A stretch of 64,000 nucleotides of DNA from Effrenium voratum. Its lineage: Eukaryota; Sar; Dinophyceae; Suessiales; Symbiodiniaceae. Positions 33,966-45,008 of this stretch are shown here, piece by piece (the first letter of the stretch is position 1; each line of letters starts with the position of its first letter). The DNA is taken from positions 2,501-66,500 of the forward strand of contig CAUJNA010003287.1 in the NCBI GenBank assembly GCA_963377175.1, written 5' to 3'. A program made the position numbers and the translations under genes. Under the pieces are notes generated by a model that saw only the letters and a program-made list of their open reading frames with translations, was not told the origin of the DNA and did not search any database.

Positions 33966-34309
33966 AGGACCTCCGTTTTTCTTTCGCGCTCGAAGAGAAA
34001 ACCGGACTGGGCTGTAAAAAACAGGACTGAGCGGAAATTACTGACATATATGGAGTTGTTCGAGGTCCTCAAAAAAACTAAAGTCTATATTTTTTTAGTG
34101 GGTTGAATGGAAACTACCGAGGGATGGCTGGGAACCACCAAGATGAGGCTTGCGGCTTGGGTCATTCTGAGGTTTGCAGGCTTGGGAGCCACCAAAGGGC
34201 CGCGATGGTGATTTCTCGTTGGACCCAGAACTGCCATGGAACAAATTTGGTTGAGCTTAAAGGGAAACCCCTGTGAAGAAAACAAGTTCCCCACTGATTT
34301 TTCTCTCGC

Positions 34310-34332
34310 ACTCTCTCTCTCTCTCTCTCTAG
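34310..34332. repeat. Short CT microsatellite
   Basis: (CT)n of about 22 bp. Confidence 0.85.
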
Positions 34333-34847
34333 AGAAGCAGTGGAGCGCGCATGTCAAAGAGTGAATTCAGCTGGACACAGGGCAGGGTTTGTCTACCGTT
34401 TCTCCTCCAAACCGAACACATCTCGGAAGGGTGACTTTCCTTTGATTTCCCTTTGCAACAAACTCTCAACAAGGCCACCCTCAGAATTGCCACCTTCATT
34501 TCTTTTGCCTCACAAATGCCAGCTTGCTGTGCTAAGTATGCCTCTCCAAAAGTAGGAGCAAGGCAAGCAAACCACCGGAAATAAACGCATGAGGTATTTG
34601 GAGTGAATTTTGGGAAGCCTTTTGGGTTGTCATGAAACAAAAGGGAATTCCGGAAAGGACAACCCTCAAAATACCATTCCCTGGATGCATTAAGGGACAC
34701 CTTGGATCGTTGGTTCGGATGCGAGGGTGTTGCTGACGGGATCAGGCCGCCCAAAATGGCAAGGGTTGCCCTTTTGGTTTCCAACTAAAAGGCTGTTCAG
34801 AAACTGCCAAAAGCGAACGCGCCGAGAAACAAATAATAAAAAAACAC

Positions 34848-34988
34848 CGCCGCGTCAAGCCGCCAAGCGAGCGAACTTGCTGCGCGCAGAGCGCGGCCAG
34901 GATGAACCAGCACATCTCCGCGTTTTGGCGCACGCAAATGCCGAGCAGTTGGGCCACCTCTTGCCTCAGATCTGGGAACGTGCATACC
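34848..34988 (-). CDS. Putative exon, unknown helical protein
   Basis: The acceptor GTGCAG at 34989-34994 precedes the frame CTFPDLRQEVAQLLGICV, RQNAEMCWFILAALCAQQ, then VRSLGGLTRR. It ends at CGGCG followed by GTGTTT. The regular leucine/alanine pattern suggests amphipathic helices, perhaps a HEAT-like solenoid, but this is only an impression. Confidence 0.6.
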
Positions 34989-35726
34989 CTGCACCACCCA
35001 TGCACCCCTTTCTTCCGCCTGAAAAAACACTTGATTTTTTTGTTGGGGGGTCAAAGAGGCGTAGAAAAGGGTTCATTGGAGGGTGGGCCTTCTTCGATGG
35101 ACCCTGAAATGGTCGGGTTGCCCTTTCTAAGGGCAGCGGGGACAAACGAATCACCGCTCCATGGTTGATTCCAAGGTTCCAAGGGATAGCTCGCTGCCAA
35201 ACTACTGTGGATGAACGAAATCCGTCCGCACCACTTTGAAACAGTGGTTGAAACCATTGTTCGTTGGTATGGGGAAGAACCATTCCAGGGATTCCTTGGG
35301 TGCGAAGTGGATGTCACAACGGCCCACAGACCACAATTTAATGTCAACCTAAGTTTAATAAATGGGCGCGAATTAATAAAATTCTCGGCCACCGGACACG
35401 CTTTTTCACCCAATACTAAATTGAGAAGGGGCTAATTAAAAAGTTAATTGCAAACATACAACACCGCCCCCCCAAGTCGACCCTCCAAAGCACAACGTTA
35501 ATAAACCACCCAAACAACTCATATTAAAAAACACGGGGCCGAGCCAGACAAGTTTTTTTTAAGGGAGCAAACCAGTCCAAAATAATTCAATAGTAAGCAG
35601 GTAGCGTGCAGAAGTTGATGGCACAGAGACACATGCAACAAGTGTGCAGCGCACCAGGCAAGTGAATTATATAACTGGAACCTTCAAAGGCTCCCCAGCA
35701 GGGGGAAAATAGCAAATATCCTTAAC

Positions 35727-35830
35727 TAGGTCCTCCAGGTTTGAGAGGTTAGAATAAGGGTACCAACTTTTTTCTGAACCCTCCCAACCAAAAGAGGGGT
35801 TTAACAGGGGCACCTAGCTGGGGGACCTAG
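35727..35830. repeat. Introner-like family B, copy 3, abutting an exon
   Basis: Ends CTAGGTCCTCCAG and CTGGGGGACCTAG; AACCCTCCCAACCAAA inside. Its right end overlaps the donor of the minus-strand exon 35828-35967: reading AAACTAG then GTCCCC, so the element itself would supply the GT. Confidence 0.7.
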
Positions 35831-35967
35831 TTTCTCAGCTCCCACTTTGGGCCCCACTTCACTTGAGCTCTGGCACGTCTCCGGAGGCACCGGCACAAGC
35901 TCCAGCTGTTCCAAGGGCAAGGGGAGGCTCCTCCCAGCCCGACTTTTTTGCAGATCACCGGGCGCCT
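35828..35967 (-). CDS. Putative exon ending at an introner terminus
   Basis: Acceptor TTCTTAG at 35968-35974; frame EAPGDLQKSRAGRSLPLP, LEQLELVPVPPETCQSSS, then EVGPKVGAEKL. It ends with CTAG then GT exactly at the terminal repeat of the family B element, in frame. The peptide is proline/serine-rich and probably disordered. Confidence 0.6.
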
Positions 35968-36234
35968 CTAAGAATGGCGGCCAAAAAAAGGCAGACACGT
36001 CAAAGGCCCTACAAAAACCAAAGCGACTCAAATTCACCAAATTGTTGCACAAAGGCGAGTTTGCTCTAGTGGACCCCATAAAATGGTGGTCTTCCCACTG
36101 ATTTTGTCTCTTAAAACCTACCAAGGGTTTCCCTAACAGACAGAGCCAAAAGGTCTATACAAGCACTGATGCCCTGACTTCTTTGTTTTTGGGGCCTTCT
36201 CCTTCTTTCCCCCTCCCCCCCAAAAAATCGCTGC

Positions 36235-36395
36235 GTCGAACAGACACTGTGCGCTATCGCAGAGGCAAAAACGAGCCAAAAGGTCCGATCCGGTGGAGGT
36301 CCTCAGAAGCTGCTCCGCCACCAAGTTGTTCAGCGCCACCGCCCGGCCGCTGCGAGCCATCATGACCACCTGGACGCCGGTGAGGCTCATGGCGT
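36235..36395 (-). CDS. Putative exon, unknown protein
   Basis: Frame AMSLTGVQVVMMARSGRA, VALNNLVAEQLLRTSTGS, DLLARFCLCDSAQCLFDA. Strong codon bias. The likely 3' end is GCAGC then GATTTT, which would be a GA-type donor as reported for dinoflagellates. Function unknown. Confidence 0.55.
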
Positions 36396-36509
36396 TGCCC
36401 GGGTTTCAAAGGAAACCAAGACTGGGCCGCCTTCAGCTCCCCAGCTAAAAGTGACAAACTTTTAGTGGGTCAAATGCAAACTACCACTAAACACTAAAAG
36501 GCTCCCCAC

Positions 36510-37440
36510 CACCAACAGACAAGCTTATAGATGAGTATGTTAAATTTAGGGACCCCCAAAGCTGGCATTTGTTTCTTCGGTCTCCACAGAAGCTTGTAAA
36601 TGGGTATGTGTTAACACGGGGGACCCCCATGTCCTTTCCTTCTGTTTTTTGTTCAAGAAAGCCTTAGCTTTTCTTGGTGACTCCCAGCCATCCCCTTAAA
36701 GCTTTTTAGCCCGGTTTGCAGCTGTTCCGGAGTGGACAACCCCCAGCTGTTCCGGAGTTCAAATCCGGTTCCAAACCACCAATCCTAACCAGCAACCAAA
36801 CCGGATACAAGGGGTCTGGGGCTATGAAAAAGTAAATGAGGGGTAGACATGAAAAGGGACAAAAGGGGGTTCCCTACCTGGGTCGTGGACCAAACAAATG
36901 CAGACTTGTCCGAGGGCAGTTTTGCTCAGGACTATTCCCTAACCTTCATCCAGCCAGGCTTTGATGGTGTCTCACCGAAAAAGGGGGAGCCAGGGCGCAC
37001 CGTTCATGGGTTCAGTGCCACAAATTAGGGTCAACAAACCCAGCTGTCAAATCGGAGTTGTCATAGCCTGAAGTTTGGAAAAATCGGCTCCACCAAAAGC
37101 GTTCCGGTTTTGATGACCAACGTTGACTGAAACCTAGGCGGGTTGCTGATATATCAAGCAGAACAATGTCTGGATGTTAGTCTGGTTTGGGGCAATCAAA
37201 CAATGGAACCTTGCCGCCAACATGCTCAGATAAATGAATTCGGGTAAAACGGATGCAAAGAGCCCAAAACACCACGCTCAAGTCCAGGGTGCTTCTTCTT
37301 TTTGTTCTTTAGGAAAGGGCCCCATAAAGGCGGGACTCTTGTATTGCCAAACTGGCGCGTTGATCCCTGACATGGGGGCATCGGGGTGTGAACCCTTGGC
37401 AAATTACGAAAATCCCGAACATGGGCGTGAAGTTGAAATG
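36510..37440. other. Intronic DNA, no gene seen
   Basis: Family I at 36935-37000 and the 16-bp direct repeat CAGCTGTTCCGGAGT at 36720 and 36748. No exon-like island. Confidence 0.45.
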
Positions 37441-37441
37441 G

Positions 37442-37503
37442 CTTCCTCCATTTGCTGGAGTCCCCTGGAAAAATAGAACTCAACATTCTTAAGCAAATGG
37501 AAG
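37442..37503. repeat. Introner-like family A, copy 7 (internally deleted)
   Basis: CTTCCTCCATTTGCTGGAG at the left, CCCCTGGAAAAATAGAA inside, and TTCTTAAGCAAATGGAAG at the right. At about 62 bp it is half the normal length, lacking the middle block. Confidence 0.65.
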
Positions 37504-37779
37504 GCTTAAGTTCCGACTCGTTCAGACTCCTGAAATTCGCAGGCAAATCAGCGCCCAAAACCAATAAACTTGTGGTTCTACTGACGAGCTGTTTCTCAAA
37601 ACCTCCTTTCAACGCCCAAGTCAGAGCCAAGTCGTTGGGCAAGCACACGGCTCAGTGAAACCTCCCTTTTCCCCTCTGAAGATGCAAGGAAACCCACTTT
37701 TTCCAACCCACAACGAACCTGGTGGACCTCTTTTTACTTTGCCCAAGAAACCCACTTACTCCACTTTGGGTCGTATCCG

Positions 37780-37890
37780 CTTTAGGCCTTCTCCTGTAGC
37801 CACTGCAGAGTTCGGGGAGGCAGCGCTGACAGCACGGCGTGAAGCTTCGCCTACAGAAAGGCCGTGTCCCTTTTCTTGACGCGGGGTCCC
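37780..37890 (-). CDS. Possible exon, unknown protein
   Basis: GC-rich island with minus frame SVGEASRRAVSAASPNSA then VATGEGL. The alternative frames are also open, so support is weak. Confidence 0.25.
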
Positions 37891-37899
37891 ACTTGCTTG

Positions 37900-39030
37900 G
37901 AGTTTGGCCATGTGGGTGTGTCTTTTTTTGGGGGGCGGAATCCTCGGAACCCTTTTGGAGCGGATTCCAGGGAAGTAATATGTATGGGGGGTCCCTATGG
38001 TAAGACAAACCCATTTGGTTTCCCTTGCAAGAAGTAACGTTTCTCTGAACAACAAATGAGCTCCCATATTATAAATACGTCCTCTTTTCAGAGTCATCGC
38101 CTTCCCGTTCCTTCCCCCCCAAAAACTATGGCTTTCTTTGGCCTCTTGTGGCCAACTTCAGGCCCAGACCAGCCACTTTCCGTAGCCGTGGCTTTGAATG
38201 CCTGAACTCAGAGCGCCACAATGCGTCCCTTGCAACTTTACAGGGTTCTGTATGTTTTAGTGTTCCTATTTGTTGCTTGACTTTAATCTAAACCAAATCC
38301 AACCACCCTTCCGAAGGTTGCCCTAACAAAAACAACGCATGAATGTGGGAGTTTCACAAAATGGTGCAAACAAGCAAAGCAACAGCTTGCTTTTAGTAGG
38401 AACTAAAGGGCAACCATTTGAGGCGACCAGTGCCTGTTTTGCTTGAGAAACTCCCTCCGATTTGCCACGTCTCAAAGTAGAGGAAGCCCCCGCAGCTAAA
38501 AGAAGGTGTCCCTGTGTTTTCCCAATAAACACCAACCCCAGAAAGAATGGTACCCTTAAAAAAGAGGCACGCCCATGCTTACTGCACCTCGAACACGTTC
38601 AGTGATGTCAAACGAGATCTCAGCCGTAAAACCCTGGGAACTCCTGCTGATTTTCATTTGAACCAGCCCACCCATATACCCCCTGCTCCAAATGCCAGCT
38701 TTGGCCCTTTGAGCCCTGACTCACAAAGGATACATTTACTAGGGAAAACTAGGTCTTTCCAAATTCCGTTTGGAAAGGGCGAATGCCCCACCATCTCCCT
38801 CATTTACCCTAATTTACCCCAGTTTACCATGGTTGTGTGGGTCGGTGTGGTTGGTTTACTTGCAATATGGCGAACGGGGCATCCACCGTACCAACTTCAA
38901 GGTTCACTAAGTTCACTACTCACTATGAACAACTAGGTCTTTCAACAGATTCCTTTGGAGTAGGGTGTTTCGCAACATAGGAATCGGTCCCCTGCCGCTG
39001 GCTTCCTTGTGGCTTTACCAACCAACAGCT
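37900..39030. other. Intronic DNA, no gene seen
   Basis: No recognised exon or repeat family. Composition is ordinary for the flanks. Confidence 0.35.
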
Positions 39031-39044
39031 TCACTTCTCTCCGG

Positions 39045-39205
39045 CTGGGTCGCTATTGGCAGCTGCTCCAGCGCCGGAAGCACCGGGCTCTCGACCGCTG
39101 TCCGCAAGTCCGCCTCCGGGGAGGTCGACTTCGCCGAATTCGGCCGAGGGAACCGTCCCATGTACGCCACGACTGCGCCCCGTCTGGAGTACCCTTTTTC
39201 CAGGA
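39045..39205 (-). CDS. Putative exon, unknown protein
   Basis: Frame GAVVAYMGRFPRPNSAKS, then PEADLRTAVESPVLPALE, then QLPIATQPER. Nearly every third base is G or C in this frame. Splice limits uncertain; the 3' end may use a GA donor (CCG then GAGAG). Confidence 0.45.
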
Positions 39206-39699
39206 GCTCCTTTTTCCAAGAGCCTTTTTCCAGGATGTTGTATGTTGATTGGAAGGTAAAAGAGGTGGTTGTGAGATATCATTTCCTCGGTGGTTGTGGG
39301 GTTTGTTGAAGCCATCTTAGACACTTTATGTGAGGCTGGCTTTGGAGGGGTTGAAAGGGTCAAATTGGAGGTTTACCTTCTCCTGAGGGTCCAATTGATG
39401 GCTCACTTTGACCCCTTTAACCCCTCAAAAACTATGCTCACAAGGTACTTGGACCCGCTGGGCCTTTAAATCAACAAGAAGCAAGCCAACACATGGCTTT
39501 TCACTGAAAGCCGAGGGGGTGGTCGTTCGCTTGCTGCACCGCAGAAACCCCGGATTCATAAACCTATACCTGTCAGTGGGGGCTTCTGCCCCGGTCCATC
39601 AATTGCAAAATTGATTCCTTCAAAATGTGTCCATGCGCTCAATAAAGTCACAGTCCAACACCTCGTCGAACCATAGCTGTAAATTGGCCTTCAATGAAA

Positions 39700-39773
39700 G
39701 GTGACTCTCTCTCTCTCTCTTTCTCTCCCTCCCTCACTCCCTCCCTCCCTCACTCCCGCCCTCCCTCCCTCCC

Positions 39774-39824
<51 letters not shown>

Positions 39825-39865
39825 TTCTCTTTCTCTCTCTCTCTCTCTCCCTGTTTTTCCCTCTC

Positions 39866-39896
<31 letters not shown>

Positions 39897-39922
39897 CCCT
39901 CTCCCTCTCCCTCTCCCTCTCC

Positions 39923-39970
<48 letters not shown>
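39700..39970. repeat. CT microsatellite, about 270 bp
   Basis: A (CT)n / (CCCT)n homopyrimidine tract with few interruptions. The Leu/Ser and Arg/Glu frames it creates are not genes. Confidence 0.95.
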
Positions 39971-40130
39971 TTCAATCAAAATACCCATCCCATCCTGGCT
40001 TTCGTTTTGGTTGGGCTAGCTCCACTGTCTTCGTATCCTAAGTTACCAACCACCAGCTTGACAACCAGCATCCAAGTCAACTGCCTTCCTAGGATTGGCC
40101 AGAACAAGCCTTCTTAAACTGTTGTTTACC

Positions 40131-40213
40131 CAGACGCTCCCGATTGATTTGGGGCCCCTCAAACAACCAAGTTTTGAGACCCCTAACACCTGCGGGGTGT
40201 CTAATGGGTGTCT
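40131..40213. repeat. Dispersed repeat family H, copy 2
   Basis: CCCAGACGCTCCCGATTGAT through GGGGTGTCTAATGGGTGTC; closely matches 13490-13575. Confidence 0.65.
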
Positions 40214-40239
40214 GGGTCTTCCAAAAGCCCCAGGAGCCG

Positions 40240-40405
40240 GCTACCACAAATGGCCCGAACCCAAGTGACAGCTCCGAACTGGGACTTCGATTTGGGACGT
40301 AGCCCGGCAAGCGCTCGCTCGTACTGACGCCAGGGGCCTTGGGAGGCTGGCACCCCAGTCGCAGCAGAAACTCCTCCCACTCGATGGGATCCTCGGCCTC
40401 TCATA
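40240..40405 (-). CDS. Putative exon, unknown protein
   Basis: Frame EDPIEWEEFLLRLGCQPP, then KAPGVSTSERLPGYVPNR, then SSELSLGFGPF before a GTGGTA donor-like site. A second island at 40555-40640 (frame LRLPEASATDGGLEVVPG) may be a preceding exon. Alternative frames in part of the island are open. Confidence 0.4.
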
Positions 40406-40639
40406 TTTCAACCCGGGAAATCCGCGGAGCTGCGAGACATCGAGCGCCAGGGGGCCGGGGGGGGTTCTGTGAGAAACTCTCGGGGAGCCCCAGAAAACCA
40501 AACCTGTTCGAACACCTGCAGAACTTGGGATGGGGTTCTGGTGGTTCATGAGTCAAAGCCGGGGACGACCTCGAGTCCACCGTCGGTGGCCGAAGCTTCG
40601 GGGAGACGGAGACGTCACGAGCCCTTGGGTTCAGAGGCA

Positions 40640-41880
40640 GTGGCTCCAACGCGAGAAAGACGAAACCCCGAAGGTTACTCAGGGATCCTCCCAATAAAGA
40701 TGGTGTAGCCGCCGCCTTTGTAGTCAACTATAACTACATGGTTCCGGGTAGACAATGTTACTACCAAATTCCGATTATGAGTCACATGATCAACACCAAC
40801 TCTGGCTGACGAATATTTGAAATGCAGTTTGGCTGCCAACCCACGAAGAAGCCACCACAAACAAATGGGAACCCAGGATGAACGAACCCCTTGCTGATGC
40901 TTATGGGGGGATTGAGTAAAAATCCTGATCACTTTTGAGGGAGTTGCACCCCACAAACAAACTGACCGCTGCGGCTGACGCATCCGGGGTCGACATTTGT
41001 CAAGTAAAGAACCCCTTTCTGGCTTCCCTGCAATCCAACCTCACTTCTAGGGTAACCAACTCAGGCACATCTGAGTCAAACAGGGGCCCGAAATTAATCA
41101 ACTGGTTGACAGAGCTCCTCATAGAGGGAACCAGCGGGATGAATCCAGGGTCAACATCACCCCCCAACACACTAGCCCAGAGGAAAACAGGGTTTTGCAA
41201 CTTACAGTGCGTGTAAGGTGTCATGGATTTCGGTGTTCCTTCTCGTTTCCCTCTAAAACCCCCCAAAAGGGGTACAAAAGGGTATTATGGAAAAGACTGA
41301 AGACATACCCTGGGCGTGTCTTTCTTTGAAGATTCCCCTTTTCGTTGAAGGGAAACCCAGAGAAAAGAGCTCGACACGCGAAAGCGTGCGCGCGGTTCGC
41401 CTGAGCTTCCGAGTCATAGGGCAGAGCCACTGCAAGGACCCCGGGCTCCAGAGGCACTCGGCAGCCTCAAGGCTGGGCACCGGACTTAGAACATCCGTAG
41501 GTCATCTGGGGGAGGCAGGTTTCCCAATTCCATTGCTGTCTTCAAAAAGGGAGAATCAGGGGTCGCTGGATTCCCCAGCCTCAAGTTGATCAATCTAGTG
41601 GCCATTTTTGGAGGTTCCATAGCAAGGACATGCAGCATGCAGGAAGCCCTGTCCTGACCAGCGATGACGACTTGGTTTTTGGGAGACGAAGGTCAAGCCT
41701 TGTGCAAAACCAATCTGGAATCCGCGGCGGGACACCACTAGGTGTATGTAAGCTAACCAAACGGCACCACACATGCAAGCGATAACTCTTTTATCCAAGC
41801 AATGTGTTGGTGCCAGGGACTCATCTTCCCCTGTCAGATGTCTACGGCTGGGTGGGCCCCATGGGCCACCCACCACAAAC
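40640..41880. other. Intronic DNA next to the retroelement
   Basis: Family E-like pieces at 40903-41000 and 41085-41160 (GGGGTCGACATT, CAGGGTCAACATC). No strong exon. The GC-rich retroelement begins at about 41890. Confidence 0.4.
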
Positions 41881-42047
41881 TCTCAAAAACTGAAGAACGG
41901 GTGTGCAGACTGATAGCGCCCGCCCCTGAGCCGCTGCCCGGGGCACCCAGGCCCCAGGGGGGTCTGCCACCAGGGGAAGTGAGTCACCCACCGGCTCCGG
42001 TCACGGGAGCATGGGTGGGCCCACGCTGAGATCAAATGCATCTCCAT

Positions 42048-43505
42048 TCAGGAGACGCGGGAGAAAAACACAAACTCCTCGCAGAGTTCCTGTTTAGGGA
42101 CCCTGTGCAAAGGGTCGAACCCAGCGAAATCTGGGTGCGTCAGCTCATCGGCCCACTGGTTGAATTCCCGGGGCACGTGGTTGGCCGCCAGCGAGCAGCC
42201 ATGGGTGTGGAGCAGGAAGACCAGCTCCATCAGGATAGCCGCGGTGTAGGGCTTCTTGGATCCAAGGTTGAGCATCGCCATGACGTTGCCCTGATTGTCA
42301 CTGCCCACCGGGAGTCGGACCCGGGAGGACAGAGGGCCTTGGTGCGTGAGGATCATGTTACAGAGGAAGAGCGTGCCCAGCATTTCCAAAGCCGCAATCC
42401 TCCGCTTGGGATCCCCATTCTTGAATGCCCAAGGGTACTCCTCCACGTGGATCTGCTCGTGGAACCAGTACACCTCCTTCTTTTCCGGCTCCGTTTTGTT
42501 GGAGCACCATCCTCCCACAAATGCCAGTCCTTCGTCCGAGGCGCTAGCATCGCTGCAACCCCACCAAGAGGACTTCGGCAAGTAAGGGGAGTACTGGACG
42601 AAGGGCGTGTTGAAGAGGAACCGCAGCATGAACGCCAGCATCCTGACCACCTTGGGGGGTTTCCCCACCGTGGTGGTGGCCATCTTCCAGGCCCACAATG
42701 GCTGAAGCATCGACTTCGCCAGCGGACATGCAGCAGTTGCCCATTGGATGCGGCCCAGGGCCTTCTCGATGTCCTTTGAGTGCATCGCCTGCCCTTCCAC
42801 CATGGTCTGCAGGACCTCCATCACCAGGATGTGTTTGTTGGCGGCCATGAGAACCTGCGGGATGTTCGGGTGGACCACGAAGCCCAGCCACGTGTTGACC
42901 TCCGCCAAATGTGTCTTCTTCCAGCTAAGCGGGGTGCCCAAGGCCAGGAGTGTTGCCAACAGCGCCACCGCCAAGTTTACTGCCCCCTCGCTGCGAAGCA
43001 GCCACAGGAAGTCATCCACAAAGACGAAGTTCCAATCCACTTGAGGGAAAAGTGCGTAGAGGACCCTGAGTAGAAGGGCTGCCAGGCGTCCCCAGTAGGA
43101 TTGGGCACTGGCCATGCCGTATGTGCCTACCTTGTTCACCCACCATTCTTCCCCCAGTGAAGCCACCTGGAACCGCCAGTCCTTCCTGAGGACCTTCACT
43201 CTCCGGTGGGCCTTGGTGACGTCCGCCTTGAGCAGCACCCACCTGGTGCCCGGCTCCGGCCATAGCCAGCCCTCGGGTGGAGGTTTAGCGACCTCCTTCT
43301 CGGGGCCGGGGGCACCCTGAGAGGGAGGTCCCTCCTCAGCTGCCGCATGTAGCCAATGAAGAGCTTGTACCCCATCCAGCACCGTCGGAGCCGTCGTCCT
43401 TTCCACCGTCTGGTTCCTGATGGTGTCATTGGCCCCGCCCACCGAGCCATCGTAGATGGTGCGGATCTTGTCCCCCTCGTCGATGCCCGCTAGGGGCCTG
43501 GACAA
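42048..43505 (-). pseudogene. Reverse transcriptase - RNase H domain protein
   Basis: An open frame of 485 codons. RT motif A is LLKADVTKAHRRV with Asp95; motif B is the GTYGMASAQSYWGR region near 128-140; motif C is FVFVDDFLWLL with Asp164-Asp165; then LSWKKTHLA and WLGFVVH. RNase H follows without a gap: Asp319 (GCSDASASDE), Glu374 (AALEMLG), Asp403 (VGSDNQGN) and Asp453 (FNQWADELTH), so the whole D-E-D-D set is present. Known role of such proteins: copying element RNA into DNA and removing the RNA strand. The frame is cut off from its N-terminal part near 43495, where the upstream frame (RCGCNMEDLCPGP) reaches TAG one base out of register. Hence it is called a pseudogene, although both catalytic centres are intact. 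Confidence 0.75.
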
Positions 43506-43790
43506 AGATCCTCCATATTGCAGCCACAGCGCGCTGCTGCCTCTACCTTGGTGAGAGGGCCATCTACCATGCCCATGGGGACCTCCTCCAGGAATGTGCT
43601 ACGGATGAGCTCACTGAAGTGATTTGTTGAGGGGTAGTTACCCCGGCCCGTGGGATGAGGGAGTTCCTGGAACTCCGGCTCCTCCCCTTTCAGCTCCTTC
43701 TTGAGTGGCCAGATGCCCGGCGAAGCTAGGGGTGGGTCCGTGACCCCCAGTGGGACCCCTTGTTCCAGATCCCGAGGAAACTTCCTGAAT
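43495..43790 (-). pseudogene. RT N-terminal extension in a shifted frame
   Basis: Minus-strand peptides DPPLASPGIWPLKKELKG, EFQELPHPTGRGNYPSTN, HFSELIRSTFLEEVPMG and KVEAAARCGCNMEDLCPG form a continuous natural-looking frame that leads into the RT domain but is out of register with it. A second shift near 43785 separates it from the upstream frame. This is the linker before the RT fingers. Confidence 0.5.
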
Positions 43791-44415
43791 GTTCAGCGCC
43801 AGGCTGTGCAAGATGTCCAGGAAGAAGGGTTGGCCTTCCGCTGGTCGGCCTGCCCCTGGCGCCAGAATCTCCCTGATATCTTCCAGCAGATCCTCCGGGA
43901 AGGGGTGTGACCCGTCCCCCAACGAGAGCGACTCCTGGAGTTTGTCCCCCCATGGCGACGTGAGGACACAGATCTTGGCCCCCATCACTGCTGCTTTGGA
44001 CAGTGGCCTAGTCCACGGGGCCAGCCGTCCAAGTGAGGGCTTCCCACCCCCGTCCCTGAGGGGGCGCTGTTTGAAGGCCATCTGGAGGTACATAACCTTG
44101 TCGGAGAGATTTGGGTCGTGCGTGATCGGCAGGGTGGTGGGCCGATCCGAGATCTCCATGCAATGGCGCGCCCATGGCTGAAGGGGAAGAGTTTCCCCCC
44201 GAAGTTCGACCGTCCTGCCAGCCGGCTGCGTTGGTGTCCGGACCGCAGGACTGTCTGAGGCCGAGACCGGAAGTGAGCCCAGGGTTAGTCCTGCCAACGC
44301 TTGTTGGCCGGCCTTCAGCCTCAGGGACTGGCGCTTGTTGTCCCCCGGCGTGCTGGGAGATGGTTCCCTCTGCCGCCTCGGGGGGGTCGTTGGGTTCACT
44401 TTTGGGGCACCGTGC
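43790..44415 (-). pseudogene. Linker region of the retroelement polyprotein
   Basis: Open frame with NPTTPPRRQREPSPSTPG (disordered, basic/proline-rich), then MEISDRPTTLPITHDPNL, KAAVMGAKICVLTSPWGD and PFPEDLLEDIREILAPG. It continues to LHSLALNIQE. No domain is recognised. It lies between the methyltransferase-like part and RT. Confidence 0.5.
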
Positions 44416-45007
44416 CCCCCGGCTTCAGCGCCTCCAGGACGGGTCCCGCTCTGCAGAGGATGGCCGCCGCGAGACCCTGCATCATCTGCTCTCGGTACCG
44501 GCTGAGGTCACTGGAGTTGAGCTTTTCCCCCCTGGGGTGAGCTCCGTGGTTGCATCGCAGATCATGCCAATGGTGAAGGACAATGTCGTGGACTTCACTA
44601 CCACCTGGCCCAGGCGGCACTCGTCAAACTTGATGAGGGAGTGGTGGAGTGCGTTCGCCCATTGAATGTAGGCCCGTGTCACCCAGATCGATGAGCACCT
44701 CGCTGCGCTCGGGCTCTTGCTGCACTCCATTGGGTCCATTGGGTGCTCCAGGAAGGAGGAGCCCACCTGCGGGACCGTTAGTTGACCTAGTCCTTGGTAG
44801 GCCAGCGAGGTCAGGTACATCTGTCGGAGCATGAGCACGCTGTCGTTGTCCGTGTCCTCCATTACCCGGGGCTCCAGGTCCTCCAAGCCCCACAAACTCT
44901 GCTCCGCCTCACCTCACCGGCGGCGGGCCTCCCGGTTTGGGGAACCATCTGAGAATGCTCCACGTTCTGCAGTTGGGGCCGCCCCCCACAAAGGCGACCT
45001 TGCCCGC
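44415..45007 (-). pseudogene. GPNC-motif domain resembling a cytosine methyltransferase core
   Basis: Minus frame KVAFVGGGPNCRTWSILR at 45001-44948, then PGGPPPVR and a TGA. One base out of register the frame resumes with EAEQSLWGLEDLEP, DTDNDSVLMLRQMYLTSL, SSFLEHPMDPMECSKSP and SLIKFDECRLGQVVVKST. Another shift leads to SRYREQMMQGLAAAILCR. The order GPxC...S, then LEHPxDP, then a K-S-T block is reminiscent of motifs IV, VI and VIII of C5-cytosine methyltransferases (GPPCxxFS, ENV, K-P-T). In the canonical motif IV a proline precedes the catalytic cysteine; here it is Asn. The assignment is inference. The 5' side is cut by the insert. Confidence 0.45.
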
Positions 45008-45008
45008 C

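Noticed and set aside
39691..40117. Leu/Ser and Arg/Glu repeat proteins
   Set aside because: Translation of the CT microsatellite.
41802..42029. Tyrosine recombinase expected 3' of RT in a DIRS element
   Set aside because: The minus strand below 42048 has no long open frame and no R-H-R-Y pattern. The element may be truncated, or of another type.
42036..42779. 247-residue open frame on the plus strand
   Set aside because: Antisense to the RT-RNase H frame, which carries the catalytic motifs.
44937..45008. Upstream 24 codons of the first insert ORF
   Set aside because: They are antisense to the retroelement GPNC region, so the gene start was placed at 45009.
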